Assembly: GCF_036669915.1 (NCBI RefSeq)
Contig: NC_089319.1
Location: 2,647,082 to 2,711,081, forward strand
Direction of reading: 5' to 3'
Length of the DNA: 64,000 nucleotides
Origin: Pocillopora verrucosa
Taxonomy: Eukaryota; Cnidaria; Anthozoa; Scleractinia; Pocilloporidae
The notes beneath the pieces are model-generated. The model had not been told where the DNA came from. It did not search any database and saw only the letters and a list, made by a program, of their open reading frames with translations. Shown piece by piece: positions 36,201 to 47,839 of the stretch; position 1 is the first letter of the stretch, and each line of letters begins with the position of its first letter. Made by a program: the position numbers and the translations under genes.

Positions 36201-37680
36201 ATGCAGAACATGACAGGACCACGAACACGGCACGGTTTGACCTCGTGTTCCGCCTATGCATGTTGTTTAGTTTCTTCGTTTTTTTTTTCTTTCTAGGAAG
36301 GCACTCCAGACAGCATTAAGCTCCTTTCAGACCCCTCCGAAGCCATAGTTGACAAGCTGGCTGCTGATCTCGGCCTTCAGAAAGTCGGCTGGATATTCAC
36401 GGACCTCGTCGCTGAAGATGTAAGAAAAGGCACAGTGAAGCATCTACGGGATATAAACACACACTTTCTTACAGCTGAGGAATCCATCTTGGCAGGTCAA
36501 TTACAAAATCAGCATCCATCACCGTGTAAATTATCTTCAAATGGCAAGTTTGGATCAAAGTTTTCCACCGTTGTTGTGTCAGGTATGAGTTAGAGTCCAT
36601 TTTCAAAATGATATTTGGGTCAACAAAGCTGAGCGAAAAGCAGTTGTGATAAGTGTAACCCCTGCTATAATTGAAGTCCTGAAAGAGTTAGACAGAATGA
36701 ATATCTGCTCCTAGGATTATCCTTTGGGGTTCTCTTTTTTGTCTTACCTCTGTTGTCCAGTGTTTTATTTTCTTGTCAATTTTTTTTGTTTTCATTCTTG
36801 CCACCTGATAGTTCGCTATGTCGTAATATTGCTTTCCTTACTAAAACTTTTCTGTTCCCATAGTTTAGTTCAGCTCGCCACGGATCATCAGATCTGAGAT
36901 TAGTCACTGTCGCGTGCATGTGACTACCGACAAGAATAATTTGACAGCATTTCTACATATTTTTCTTAACTTTCTTAGGTAACACGGATAATCAAGTTGG
37001 TTTTGATGGTTTTCAGGTATCGTTGTTTTATCATATTTCGTGCTAATTTAACAAAATGGGAACAGTTCTGCCTGCAAGCAGTCTATGCGATCGGATTCCG
37101 CCACAACTATTTGTAAGCGAATCGTGTCATATCTACAGCGGTTTTACGAGAATCACGGACAAGTACAAAAATACAACAACATTTTGAAACAACAAAAAAA
37201 CTTAACGGCAGTTCGTAGCCAGAATAATTTTTGAATAATTGAACCATTTTATCATTTGACCATCCTTTCTTTCTCTTCCTACCGTGCGCCGTTTGCTGGT
37301 CTTTGTTGGCACCTTTGCGTATGGCCCTCGTACGTCCTTTTTTATGTTTTTCACTAAAGCGCGCACCAGGCCCCACGAGTCATAGTTTAATAATATCTAC
37401 TCAATATATGTTTCACCTTGTACTCCCCTCAGGTGTCCAATCAGTGTATGGCGTTAGTTCGTGACGACTGCCTGGTACCTACTATAGACGAACCAGGTCT
37501 CGGCTACGTCCGGGAATCTTCGAGCGATCAATATGTCCCGGATGTTTTCTATAAGGTGGGTACCAAGCACGAGCTCCATTGCGACAAAACTTAGTCCGTG
37601 ACGGTTTATTTTTCTGTTTGTATAGGTAATCACATGATTTCGAGTGCAATTTTGAGTAAATAACCACGAGTAAATTTTTT

Positions 37681-37713
<33 letters not shown>

Positions 37714-40700
37714 GAGTGCAATTTGTGTTCTTTGAAAAATTAACAAGTGCTTGTTTATTCCAAATTGCACGAGAAAAATACGAGATGGCTTATCATAATT
37801 AAGTATGAGCAAAGCGCGCGCACCAAGTGCAAAAATAATTTATTCAAATCGTGCGTTCGTTCAAAACAACCACGTACGATCAAGACAGTAATACGCAATG
37901 ATTTCTTCACCTCTTTAAGGCGCAAATAAGTTCAAAGTCCGGCTAAACAGTTCAAGGAATTGTTCAGTCTGTGTCCGAATCACTTTCGATGAAATGGAAT
38001 CGTCGTTTCCGAGGTTTTGCCATGTTTGTTTTTAATTTTGGCGTTGGATCGCTCGAGCAAAGTGTTAAGCTGGGTCGGCTCGTAATTTTCAATTTCCTTG
38101 GCAATTCCCTTCTCCAAACACCACTTTTTCCAAACCGACAACCAAAAAGCAGTGCTTTTTACAGTGTTTTCGTTGTTTGAGCTGTTTTTCAGCTGCGGTG
38201 GCGAAAGAAAACCTACTTAAAACGCCGGCCATTGTTTCGCTCGCAAATTTTCAAATTTTGTTGCGACATCTAAGGCTCGCATTTGATTGGCTATCTGTGA
38301 GTTTCTTTGATTATTGACCAATCAGATGTCTGATTTGTTACTTTCTTTGCACTGAATTAACCCTCTTCTGCACTGAATTACCTGAAAACTGCATTTATCT
38401 TAACCAATCAGAACTGAGTAATTTGTCCATGTATGTTATTTGCTTATTTATTTGTGTTGTATTTCCAGACTGCTGACTCGTACGGTAATGAAGTGACTCT
38501 TTTAGCTCGCCCTATGCCTATAGAATATCTGTTAGTTCAGGTGGGTACATTTCACCTTTTTTGTGTAATTTTGTTTTTGAATTGTTTTCCTTTATTTGGC
38601 ATGCTATTGGATGAATAACATGAGTTACTTAAAACAAGAAGCTCTTAAACGTGTAAGTGAACATACTGTGGCATGTTTCTTTTTCTTAGTTTCATAGTTT
38701 AGATCTCTTTGTTTGTATGTTTGTTCCATTTTGTTGTTTGTCTTTGCTGGTATGTTAAGTCCTCTTTTTTTAAATTTATGTTTTTTTTTTCTCCAGGTGC
38801 CGACTGCTTTTCCTGTAGAACCTCAGTTTACTTTCTCCAATCAAACTCAGGGAGAACCTTTTCCGCTAGAGAACCGCTCAAGTATGGGAGAAGTTCAGGT
38901 AAAAACGTTATGAGCAGTTTTAATACTGCAAAGGTATCCCACATGTGGTTGAAGTTATATAAACCCAGAGAATATGGTCTGACATTTTAACTGTTTAGTG
39001 CTGATTGGTGATGAGATACGGAGAGGTGTCCATCAAAGCCGGTCACCGGTGGTCTACCGCTACATATCAGACCTCTTCCGTCTGTTCAGCCTGTCTATGA
39101 GTTTCGCCTTAAGCCTCTTTTCCGGGTACAGCCGACTGTTACACTATCGGCAGCCGCACCTGGAAACGTGATGAGAGTACAGTACTTTGACTGTTTACAT
39201 CACGAAGTATCCAACCATTGCTATCCACCGTTGCTATCTAATTGATATTGCGACGGAAGGCGTGCATTCAAAAATAGCGGTAAAATGGACAAGAACAGCT
39301 CACAACGAGCCATATCTGAGTTGCTCGGGGGCATCGTTATAAAATGTGGGCCCATTTGCTCTAACTATATATTTGCAGAGGTGTTTAGTTTCATAATAAA
39401 GGTATTTTTCAACCGTTGTTTGCTATGTGAGGTAAAAATTGTACTTATCTATGTACTTCAGTGCAATTCGTGTAATTCTGTGTTTTTTTTTCTTTTCCCT
39501 TGTGTGCAGGATTTTCACGCTTTAGTGAGATACTTAAACCAGTTCCCTCCTGATGAGTTCCTACCTGCTATGTCCAATTTTCACCTCTTGGTTTTTCTGG
39601 CAACTTCCGACATGCTTCCTTTAAAGGTAATGTTCTTGTGTTGGCTTCGAGCCTGTGATGAGATCACAGCTAATGAATTGCAACGAGATGTTTTGTAGCT
39701 AAAATCTGGTTTTGGCGTCAAGTCGATTAACAGTAAAGGGAAGCTTTTAATTCTGTCCTGAAAAAACCCAGGGCGAAAGTTAGTGTGAAATCTGATTTAA
39801 GATCTGAAAGCTTTTAAAGAAAGTTCTGTCGAATTTCTTTTTGTCCCGAATATGACTATTTGACGCTGTGAAAAGAATACAGAAAATTATCCCAAAAAAG
39901 GCTTTTAAACTAAGCATTAGAGATACAGATAGCAATTTAACCGTGGGTTAGCGCTAATCGGCCTTCGAACAACTGGGCCCAGAACCATAGCAACTGCAAA
40001 AGGCAAGTGGAACATACAGAGGCCACAAGATAAGCCAGTATGAACTGGCGTGATGAACACAATGGCAAGCTCTAAGCAGGAGGAGGATATGGCTGTAAAC
40101 TTGATCAGAGGATTTTGACCACTCACAATGCAGCTGAACCCTTAACACCCTAAAATAAATATGCATATTCTCCATACTGTTCTGTAAACATTTCCTAAGA
40201 TACCGACATGGAGAATTTGTCCAACAGTCAAGAGCTTCTTAAGTAGGTGATCAGCTCCTTTATTCTCCTGACCTTAATGTTTGATTCAGGCGTGATGTGG
40301 TAAGGAGAAATTAGATGCCAGTCACTCTCAGGGGTTCAAGGGTAAAAAAGCCTGAATTAATTTGTAGCTCGTACAACGGAGGGAAAAATCAGCCTGGCTC
40401 GATTCTATTACTTTTTCTCGTAATAAATTTATGTTGAGGTTTTCATGTCTAACTTTCGTTGATAATTTATGTTGTGGCAGGATCACCTAGGAGATCTGTG
40501 TACGGCGATCAGAAACAAAGATGCTGAATTGGCTCGGCGCTGGAGTAAAAGTGAACAGTGGTGCACAGTGATACAACTTATGCAAGCTGCAAATGGTAAA
40601 ATGATTCCCTCAATATCTTTTTTCTTTAACATTATTTTCTGTCCCTTTTTTTTTTGTTTGTTTGTTTTTTTTTAAGTTTTGTTTATTGAATTCACCCAAC

Positions 40701-41089
40701 CTCAAGAGAGAGGGTCCATACGCTGGTATTGATTGGTTAAGTTTTTTTTACTAGTTCAACAACTATTTTTTTAACAGTACAATGTTAATAAAATTGGAAC
40801 CAAGCGCCTGCAGTATATTCTTTTTTTTTGTTTTGTTTTGATTAAAGTAAATTCCATATTGTTATTTTATTTTCCCTTTACAAATTAAGATATCATATCA
40901 GGCATCTTTGCTTACGGTTAAAATATTTCCTACCCAGCCCCCTCGCCAGAGCCACGAGGATCAGGGGACGTGGACATGGTTGATATGTCCCATTCCCCAA
41001 GTGGTGCAGGCTGGTCGTGCAAGCACTGTACGTTTATGAACCAACACGGACACGAGAACTGTGACATGTGTGGCTTGCCTCAACACTGA
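30208..41089 (+). CDS. NPLOC4: NPL4 homologue (NPLOC4), p97/VCP ubiquitin cofactor, 17 exons, 617 aa
   Basis: With UFD1 it recruits K48-polyubiquitinated substrates to the p97/CDC48 unfoldase in ER-associated and chromatin-associated degradation. Exons: 30208-30219, 30307-30387, 31038-31150, 31927-32121, 32620-32668, 33476-33570, 33702-33825, 34787-34873, 35311-35403, 36297-36582, 36979-37016, 37433-37555, 38469-38540, 38797-38898, 39510-39626, 40481-40595, 40938-41089. All phases agree (1854 nt). Order: N-terminal ubiquitin-like domain (IVRVQSREG...NRNKTGEI), NPL4 zinc-finger region ([19 protein letters not shown]), inactive MPN domain ([27 protein letters not shown]), and a C-terminal NZF ([10 protein letters not shown]...CDMC) with the Thr-Phe pair that binds ubiquitin. 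Exon 1 holds only four codons. Intron 8 has a GC donor. It looks intact. Confidence 0.95.
31476..31674 (-). repeat. CCCTTTA-ended dispersed repeat, copy 2 (reverse)
   Basis: The reverse complement carries ACCCTTTACACCCTAA, CTCCATACTGTTCC, AAGGAGAATTTGTG, AACAGCTTCTT and GTAAGGAGAAAT in the order of copies 1 and 3. In an NPL4 intron. Confidence 0.8.
33857..34494. mobile_element. Non-autonomous TIR transposon in NPL4 intron 7
   Basis: 638-bp element with long inverted termini (about 150 bases) built of repeated CGCCACCAA-like motifs, ending CGGTATCC / GGTAACCG. It is flanked by a direct repeat TCATGGA at 33850-33856 and 34495-34501, a candidate 7-bp target-site duplication. The interior has a roughly 69-bp unit in tandem (about 34010-34143, containing GATAAGTTTGTTCGCTTGTC). 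It encodes no protein. Confidence 0.85.
34874..34875 (+). other. NPLOC4: GC splice donor of NPL4 intron 8
   Basis: The exon ends ...GGAAATCAG followed by GCAAGC, and the next exon starts AGGCTGGGATTCC in the same phase. The protein then reads [14 protein letters not shown] as expected for NPL4. GC-AG introns normally show this strong CAG|GCAAG context. Confidence 0.8.
37620..38435 (+). repeat. Large dispersed repeat, copy in NPL4 intron 12
   Basis: The left part (GATTTCGAGTGCAATTTTGAGTAA, GCACGAGCCCG, TTATTCCAAATTGCACGAGAAA) parallels 47840-48010. The right part (GCCGGCCATTGTTTCGC ... ACCAATCAGA) loosely parallels 48470-48640. Interiors differ. Probably a non-autonomous element; ends not resolved. 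Confidence 0.5.
40137..40343 (+). repeat. CCCTTTA-ended dispersed repeat, copy 3
   Basis: AACCCTTAACACCCTAAAATA ... CTCCATACTGTTCT ... GGAGAATTTGTCCAACAGTC ... GTAAGGAGAAATTAGATGCC ... GGTTCAAGGGTA, same order as the copy at 18944. In the NPL4 intron before exon 16. Confidence 0.85.
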
Positions 41090-41444
41090 GAAAAGTGATT
41101 AAAAGTTTGTTGGAAATCATTATTGCTAAAAGTCAAGATGAAGCTGCAGGACAGACAACAAGGCACAGAATTCAGATAATTGTCTAGTTCGGCTCCGCTG
41201 AACATATTTTGGCTTTTTGAGAAATTCCGCTAAGAACGTTTCTATTTTATCGCCAGCGGAATTGTTAACGACACCGTTGAAAATACATCTCTACTTCTCT
41301 ACACCATATTTAACTGAAAAATAATTTCTGATACAGCGAAACAGCGCGTGCTGAAACCAATGAAGATATTTCAGACGTTCATCTACTGGTGTGGTGCTCT
41401 ATACAGTGAATGAAAGGGTGTGACAGAGATGTTTTGTGGAACCA

Positions 41445-41450
41445 AATAAA
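41445..41450 (+). other. NPLOC4: Polyadenylation signal of NPL4
   Basis: AATAAA about 360 bases after the NPL4 stop codon (41087-41089). Confidence 0.55.
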
Positions 41451-41639
41451 GCAGTCATCGTTTCTGAGATTTGGAAATGTGTGAATTTATTGGATTATGC
41501 GCATGATCACAAGCTGTACTCACAATCTAGAACATGCTTTACAATAGAGCATTTAAAGATTATCAAGTCCTTTGAATAGTTTGGACTGGACTAATTCTAG
41601 TGTCTGGCTATGTCGAGTCTCGTTATCGGTGCCAATCCA

Positions 41640-42065
41640 CTAAATTAGTGGAACCCGTACTCCATCTTAAGGATGTACTAAACTGCTCTAGTTCCCCCAT
41701 CCACTGCATTGCCCAGACAGGAAACCTGTAAAATTTAATTTGGAAATGAATTTTCTTCACCATATGGCATGAAAAAAAAAAAAAATGATCTGGTTTACCT
41801 TGAGCGTGACCATCGGCTTTACATGATACAAGATTATGAGGTCTCGTGAGAACATTGCGAAATAATTCCTTTATTTCTCCTTTTTTCACACCCGTGGTTC
41901 CTTTCATTTGAAGTAAATAATCTTTCAACAACAACAAAAAACGCCATCTTTTTTTGGCGTTTTTCCAGGCGAGTGAAAGCAAACGCGAGGGGGCGCGAGG
42001 AAAGGAGCGGCTTGCTTCTTCAAACTGCTTTCTTCGCGCTACCTCGCTCCACACATCCGCCTCGT
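41640..42065 (-). repeat. Dispersed repeat, copy 2 (related to 2690-3085)
   Basis: Read on the minus strand it matches the copy at 2690-3085 block by block. It also extends further, with a segment around GTGGATGGGGGAACTAGAGC. A 143-codon open frame runs through it, but its low-complexity composition and the frame breaks in the other copy argue against a real protein. Confidence 0.6.
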
Positions 42066-44084
42066 GCGGTCTTCCGCTTTCTGCAGTTACGTAATCTTAC
42101 GTCAAAGGTATCCATGGTTACTGTAGTTCTAGTCTTGCTAGGCCACGCTATCCGACAAATCACGCGATCTAAGCGTTTGAAAACCATCAGAAGCAAAATC
42201 TCACGAAAAAACTACTGCAAGCGGAGCCAGTACTCTGTGATTAATGTGTTCAGTAGAAATATAATCTCCACAAAAGCGTTTAGATGTGACGGAAACTAAT
42301 GATAGCGCAGAGTAAAAGGTTAGTGTTTCGAAACTGAAAGTGTGAGCTAACCGAACTCCCTCCTTGAAATTGTCTGCGTCATTTGGCAATGAAATCCGCT
42401 TGAATATGAGATTTCATTTTAGGCCACAAATGAAAAAACCTTTATCTCAATTTCTTTCTATTCTGATGATTGCTGAGACATCGCAGTCTGACTGAGCTAA
42501 ATTAACGCATGTTGCAGGGAGCTGATTACCAGCTGAAATCGATCTGCTTACATGACCGCAAAAGAATTGCAAGTGGGCCTCCGAGTGAGAGCTCCAAGTC
42601 AACCTTTGGAGGTAAGAGTTTGTGGATTTTATTCCATACATATTGAGTTGAGTTTCAGTTTAAGCACGTTCTTTCTGTTGATTACATCTTGTATTAATCA
42701 CATTAATACGACCTCAAGTGAATCTACGCTGCGCTAGCAAGCGTTTTGCCCTCCCAATTTTCTTTCGGAAGGTAGGGGTCGGCTGCTTACAGGCTAAATT
42801 AAGCATGAAACTTCAAAAATACGTTCTTAAGGGTGAAGGAAATCGCTCATACAGTCGAACGATCGGTTAAATTTTACCGAGTTTGTCTAAATCATTCGAC
42901 TAAAATCGGGTCATGTAGTTGTGCAACGACTAAAATCTAAGTCTTGACAAAGTCCCAGCTAATACGCGACAGATCGCTTATAAGCACGACTCGATCAGAA
43001 ACTAACATAGCATTAAGATTCAGATCACGCAGGAGTGCTAACCAATTCGGTATTTAATGTTTGTGAAAAAATCGCTGAGGTATTTTTAGCTTATGTCAAG
43101 TTAACGAGTCTCATTCTTAGCTTCGTGTGAATTGTGCTTCGATAATTTGTTTATCTGCTGCCACGTCGTTCTCGCGAGTCTCTACCCACATAATAGATGG
43201 CAATCGAATTGTGGAATAAGTTATATTATAGGAGTGTAAACAATTTATTTCCTGAATGTAAAAGGAGAGTTGTCGTGAGGACATAGAACTTACCGTTGAT
43301 CGTGATAAGCTGAAAACGATAAGCTGGAAACCACTCCGCTTCACGTCGTGGTTTCCTACGCTTATCTCGTGTTCTCCCAACCTCCCGCGTATTTACATCA
43401 GGCTATGTAAACACGGAAACCATTTTACATTTCTTCATGATCATATAGATTGTTTTGGTGGGATTCTGAATCCAAAGAAATTCTTTTTTTCCCGGATGCG
43501 ATCAACCTTTAACTTCTCATTACATTATTTCAATATTTGAATACATTGTAAAACACGCTGGTGATTGGAATTAGGAGGCTATCAGCCAAAAGGCCCGGAA
43601 TGCTGCCCAAAATTCCCCTAATTTGTATGCATGGAAAGTGTCTGACCGGCTAGAAGGGAGAAGTTTTACTCGGATCTCTGTAAGAAAAGGCTCATTTGAT
43701 TTTCACACTACGTAATATATATCTTCACGATCACAGCCATATGTCACGCTTTTTTAATGTCACGCAAAAGTAGATTTGAGAAGCAGTTGGAAGCAATTTC
43801 AAAGAACAATCAGTGTTCCAGAGGTATTTAAAACTAATTTAATGTAATACCCTTGCTAGCATCGAGATGTAACGAACATTTTTGGAAGTGTAGATAAAAA
43901 GTTGAGATATTAAAATCGAACATCAAACTTACTAAAAATTTTGTCTGGGTCAGTTGGTTTTGAAATCGGATATCTTATTCATTCTACCAGTGCTGATTCA
44001 GGGAGACTAACGAACAAGCAGCAACCAAATTTCTTGGTTAAAGAGTCATTGACCTTTGCTGAATTAACGATCCAGTATTTCTTC
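42066..44084. other. Intergenic between NPL4 and NLR-B
   Basis: No gene recognised. One stretch, about 42518-42611 (+), has a good acceptor (TTGCAG), an open frame beginning GADYQLKSICLHDRKR and a good donor (GGAG|GTAAGAG). It could be an isolated exon but has no partner I can identify. The final bases are the NLR-B 5' flank. Confidence 0.4.
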
Positions 44085-44345
44085 ATGGCCACCGCTGCAG
44101 CACCTTCGTTCCATTCGACAAAAGAGACAACCAACTACGCCCGCTTATGCAGGCTTCTGGTGGGTGTCAGTGCCCATATCTTGAGAGAGACATTTGACAA
44201 AAGGCGTCCGCCAGGAAACCTGGATACAGTTTTGTCTTGTCCTTCGATTTATCGATTGCTAAAATTACTCCGAATTAAAAAAGTACTCAACCCTTCACAA
44301 TGGGACAAACTGTACCCCGCCATCAAGTCTTCAGTTTCTTCCAAA
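44085..44345 (+). pseudogene. N-terminal half of the NLR-B HEPN-like exon, truncated
   Basis: ATG at 44085 opens MATAAAPSFHSTKETTNYAR, nearly the same as the NLR-A start, with Trp retained where NLR-A has TGA (PSQWDKLYPAIKSSVSS). Similarity to NLR-A stops at about 44345. The next 115 or so codons of the domain (NLR-A 1840-1476) are absent; a dispersed repeat occupies the gap up to the NACHT exon. Whether this half exon is still spliced to 44885 is unknown: no phase-1 donor equivalent to that in NLR-A remains. Confidence 0.7.
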
Positions 44346-44640
44346 ACTTCCAAACTTTTGGCCAGTCGTTTTTGCTTTGTTTTGTATTTTTATATTTGGC
44401 ATTCTCCATCAAAAACTGAACTAAAAAGGTTATTACCTTCTCGCAGCCTCTTCGCCACTTTGTTTTGTTACACTTTCGTGACTCTCCAAGCAATCAAATT
44501 ACTTTCATCTATCTACAGTCAATTTAAACTTTTTGTCCTCAATCTTAACTTTGTGCACTGTTTGGAGTTAATTGACTTGTTCTCAGCCAATGAGCGTTCC
44601 GAAATGTTTGCATGTATATTATTAAAAATGAAGTAATTTA
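44346..44640 (+). repeat. Dispersed repeat arm interrupting the NLR-B HEPN exon
   Basis: Aligns with 48390-48660: CCACTTTGTTTTGTTACACTTTCGTGA against CCATTTTGTTTTGTGGTACTTTCGCGA, and GCACTGTTTGGAGTTAATTGAC with CAATGAGC against GCACTATCTGGGAATAATTGAC with CAATGAGC. It is the right end of the element seen complete at 47840-48670. Confidence 0.75.
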
Positions 44641-44884
44641 ACATTTACACCAACTCCTTGCTAGGCTTTTCTAATTTCTCGGTCAGAATTTGATGTCAAT
44701 TAACTGCGAAGGGACTCAAAATTAACTTAAACTTTTCGGAAAGCCTTATTAAAGGAAAACTCAGCTAGCGTGATAACCAATCGCGTTCCAAGTCAGGTAG
44801 GTCAATGACTCTTCGTCGAGCATTGAAAAAGTTCAGACATGTAGGGTTTATGAAAATAAATACAGGTAACGGTTTTCTTTCCAG

Positions 44885-47655
44885 CTGTTGCAGAATACTC
44901 CGATGCGTTGAAAGAATCAATAAAAAGCCAAACCGAGTACTTCGCTCAGGCCTCACCAACCATGTCTAATGTGAGAACAGATCACATATTCACCAACATT
45001 CTCATGCAACATGGAAGAAAGCCAGTCAAAGATCTTGATGCGAAAAGAAATGAACGCCTTCGCCAGTACGGTCAAATCAGTGGAAAGCAAATTAAAAGCT
45101 CTCAAGAAATTTTCATCCCAACCGATGGGAAACACCCAGAGTCTGTTCTTGTCACTGGAAAGGCAGGCATCGGTAAAAGTCTGTTTTGTCAAAAGCTGAT
45201 CAAAGATTGGGCTGACAACAAATTGTTTCAATCCAGAGCAAACGCAGAAGTACCTGATTTTAAGTTCGCATACTTGCTCACGTTCCGTCAGCTTAATCTA
45301 CTTGGGGACGACCCTGTTACCTTGAAGGATATCTTAAACCGATCTTCAGTGCTAGATGACCACTCAAATATCGACAACTCTATATTTGAGTACATTCGTC
45401 ATCATTCCGAGGAAGTTTTGATTATCATCGACGGGTATGACGAGTGTTCACAACGAGAGTACATCGCTAGTGATTCGGATGAAAAGTACCCAAATAACGC
45501 CAAAGAGGAAATGCCAGTAGCAGCACTGTGTGCCAAGCTTATCAAAGGAAAAATACTAAGAGGTTCGGTCGTCATAATCACTTCAAGACCTGACGAATCT
45601 GACGAAATGAAAGCCAAAGAGATCTATTTTGATAGATACGTTGAAATTACAGGATTTTCCGAGCCACAGGTAAAAGAATACATTGAAAAGTATTTCAAAA
45701 ACAACGAGCGAATGAAAAACATTGTAATGGACCACATTACAAAGAATGTCAATCTTGTCAGCTTTGCCCACATTCCTGTGCTCTGTTTTCTTATGTGCTC
45801 CTACTTTGAATATACTCTACGGCAACCAAAGAAGAATAATCCTCTCCCGGTGAAAACAAGTGACCTTTATGATGAAGTGGTCAACATGTTCGTGCAAAAG
45901 CACAATAGAAAGAAAAGAGCCTCTCTCGAAGAGACTCTGGATGAATTATCAAAGCTGGCAGCTCAACTTCTTATGGAGAAAAAGTTTCTTTTCCTTAAAG
46001 AGGATTTGAAAACTTTGAACTTACACGAGCTTGAAAGTCTGTGTGCAAGCGGTCTTCTTCATTGCGGTCCTCCTTTCAGAAAATCTTTTTCTGTGACGAC
46101 TAAACATTTTTGTTTTACACATTTAACTCTCCAAGAGTACTTAGCGGCTCGTTGGTTTGCAAAGACAAGAAAAATCCCCCCCAGAGATGTGTCTACAGAA
46201 GTAATTGTATTTATGTCCGGTATTTTGTCCAAGCAAAAAGACAACGAATTTGAGGAAAAGTTGATTATCAACAAATTTCTCAACGAAGTCTCATTTCCAA
46301 GTAAAGGCGATAATGGGCTTTTAATTTCTAAATGTCTCCTACAATACGAAGACATCGAGTTTGCCAAGCGAATAGTAAAGAGATTTCACGACATATTCTG
46401 CATACGCAATGGATGTTTCGATCTTTGTGGCTTCGGGTGGGCCAATGTGGACTGCACTGCTGTGTCTTTTGCATTAAATGTTTTTGGTGCACTAAATGCA
46501 GAGAACGAATCTGAATGGAGTAGAATCACCAAACTTGAGCTGAGTTGTCGGAAGGTCACAGATGCCGATGTTTCCAGTCTATGTCAAGCATTACAGACAC
46601 CAACATGTAAAGTCACCATGCTTTCTCTGGATAATAATCAGATCACTGATGCCGGTGTTGCCAGTCTATGTCAAGCATTACAGACATCATCATGTAGAGT
46701 CACCACACTTCTTCTGTGTGGTAATCAGATCACGGATGCCGGTGTGGCCAGTCTATGTCAAGCATTACAGACACCAGCATGTAAAGTCATCGAACTTTAT
46801 CTGTATGATAATCAGATCACCGATGCCGGTGTTGCCAGTCTATCTCAAGCATTACAGACACTATCATGTAAAGTCAGCGAACTTGATCTAGGTTATAATC
46901 AGATAACCGATGCCGGTGTTGCCAGTCTATGTCAAGCATTACAGACACCAACTTGTAAAGTCACCGTACTTCAACTGAATGAAAATTGGATCACCGATAC
47001 CGGTGTTGCCAGTCTATGTCAAGCATTACAGACACCATCATGTAAAGTCTTCACACTTAATCTGTATGGTAATCAGATCACGGATGCCGGTGTTGCCAGC
47101 CTATGTCAAGCATTATGGACACCAACCTGTAAGGTCATCGAACTTTATCTGAATCATAATCAGATAACCGATGCCGGTGTTGCCAGTCTGTCTCAAGCAT
47201 TACAGACACCAACATGTAAAGTCACCGAACTTCATCTGGATAATAATGAGATAACCGATGCCGGTGTTGCCAGTCTATGTCAAGCATTACAGACACCAAC
47301 ATGTAAAGTCACCGAACTTCATCTGGATAATAATGAGATAACCGATGCCGGTGTTGCCAGTCTATGTCAAGCATTACAGACATCATCATGTAAAGTCACC
47401 GAACTTCATCTGGATAATAATCGGATCACAGATGCCGGTGTTGCCAGTCTATGTCAAGCATTTCAGACACCAGCATGTAAAGTCACCGAACTTTATCTGA
47501 GTAATAATCAGGTAACCGATGCCGTTGTTGCCAGTCTATGTCAAGCATTACAGTCACCCACATGTAACGTCACCAAACTTTATCTGTGTGGTAATCTGTT
47601 AACTGATGCCGGTGAGAACCATCTAAGGTATATTTTGGAAAAAAAACTGTCATAG
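44885..47655 (+). CDS. NACHT-LRR NOD-like receptor (NLR-B), large exon
   Basis: Cytosolic pattern-recognition receptor: the NACHT ATPase oligomerises after the LRRs sense a ligand. The acceptor TTTCTTTCCAG ends at 44884. The frame is open to TAG at 47653-47655 (about 920 codons). Walker A GKAGIGKS lies at 45157-45180, Walker B LIIIDGYDE at about 45418-45444, sensor ITSRPDESDE, then winged-helix/NOD helices with a FTHLTLQEYLAAR-type motif. Thirteen 28-residue LRRs follow (46525-47650, consensus LxLxxNxITDAGVASLCQALQTPTCKVT), of ribonuclease-inhibitor/NLRC type. If the damaged HEPN exon is not used, the first in-frame ATG in this exon is 44962 (MSNVRTDH). The NACHT and LRR parts show no lesion, so the protein could be functional with a shortened or absent effector domain. 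Confidence 0.88.
46525..47650 (+). repeat. 84-bp tandem array encoding 13 LRRs
   Basis: Units of exactly 84 bases that are close to identical over GATGCCGGTGTTGCCAGTCT and TGTCAAGCATTACAGACA. Units 9 and 10 differ only near their ends. Differences fall mainly in the codons of the LxLxxN strand. This is both a protein repeat and a recombination-prone DNA tandem repeat. Confidence 0.95.
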
Positions 47656-47839
47656 TTACCTCTTGTATTATAAAGAAGACATTGAGTTATAGTTCTAGCT
47701 TTAGACGAAATTTTAAAGACACAGGGTAAAAAAAGACAATGCCAAGAGTGAGTTTTGAGTAAACGCTTAAACGTTGTAAACGCACTATCTTTTTGCTGTT
47801 CTTTAAATGCATTTATCTCTTAATTTTGCTTAAATTATA

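Noticed and set aside
41623..42054. 143-codon minus-strand ORF
   Set aside because: Lies in a dispersed repeat whose other copy (2690-3085) is frame-broken; composition is low complexity.
43941..44084. In-frame extension upstream of the NLR-B HEPN ATG
   Set aside because: NLR-A similarity begins at the ATG at 44085; upstream codons show no relation to it.
44346..44636. Continuation of the NLR-B exon 1 frame through the repeat
   Set aside because: Hydrophobic, unrelated to the HEPN domain, and homologous to a non-coding repeat at 48390-48660.
46562..46891. Plus-strand ORF in another frame of the LRR array, with internal repeats
   Set aside because: Periodicity is inherited from the 84-bp LRR units; the main frame is the NLR.
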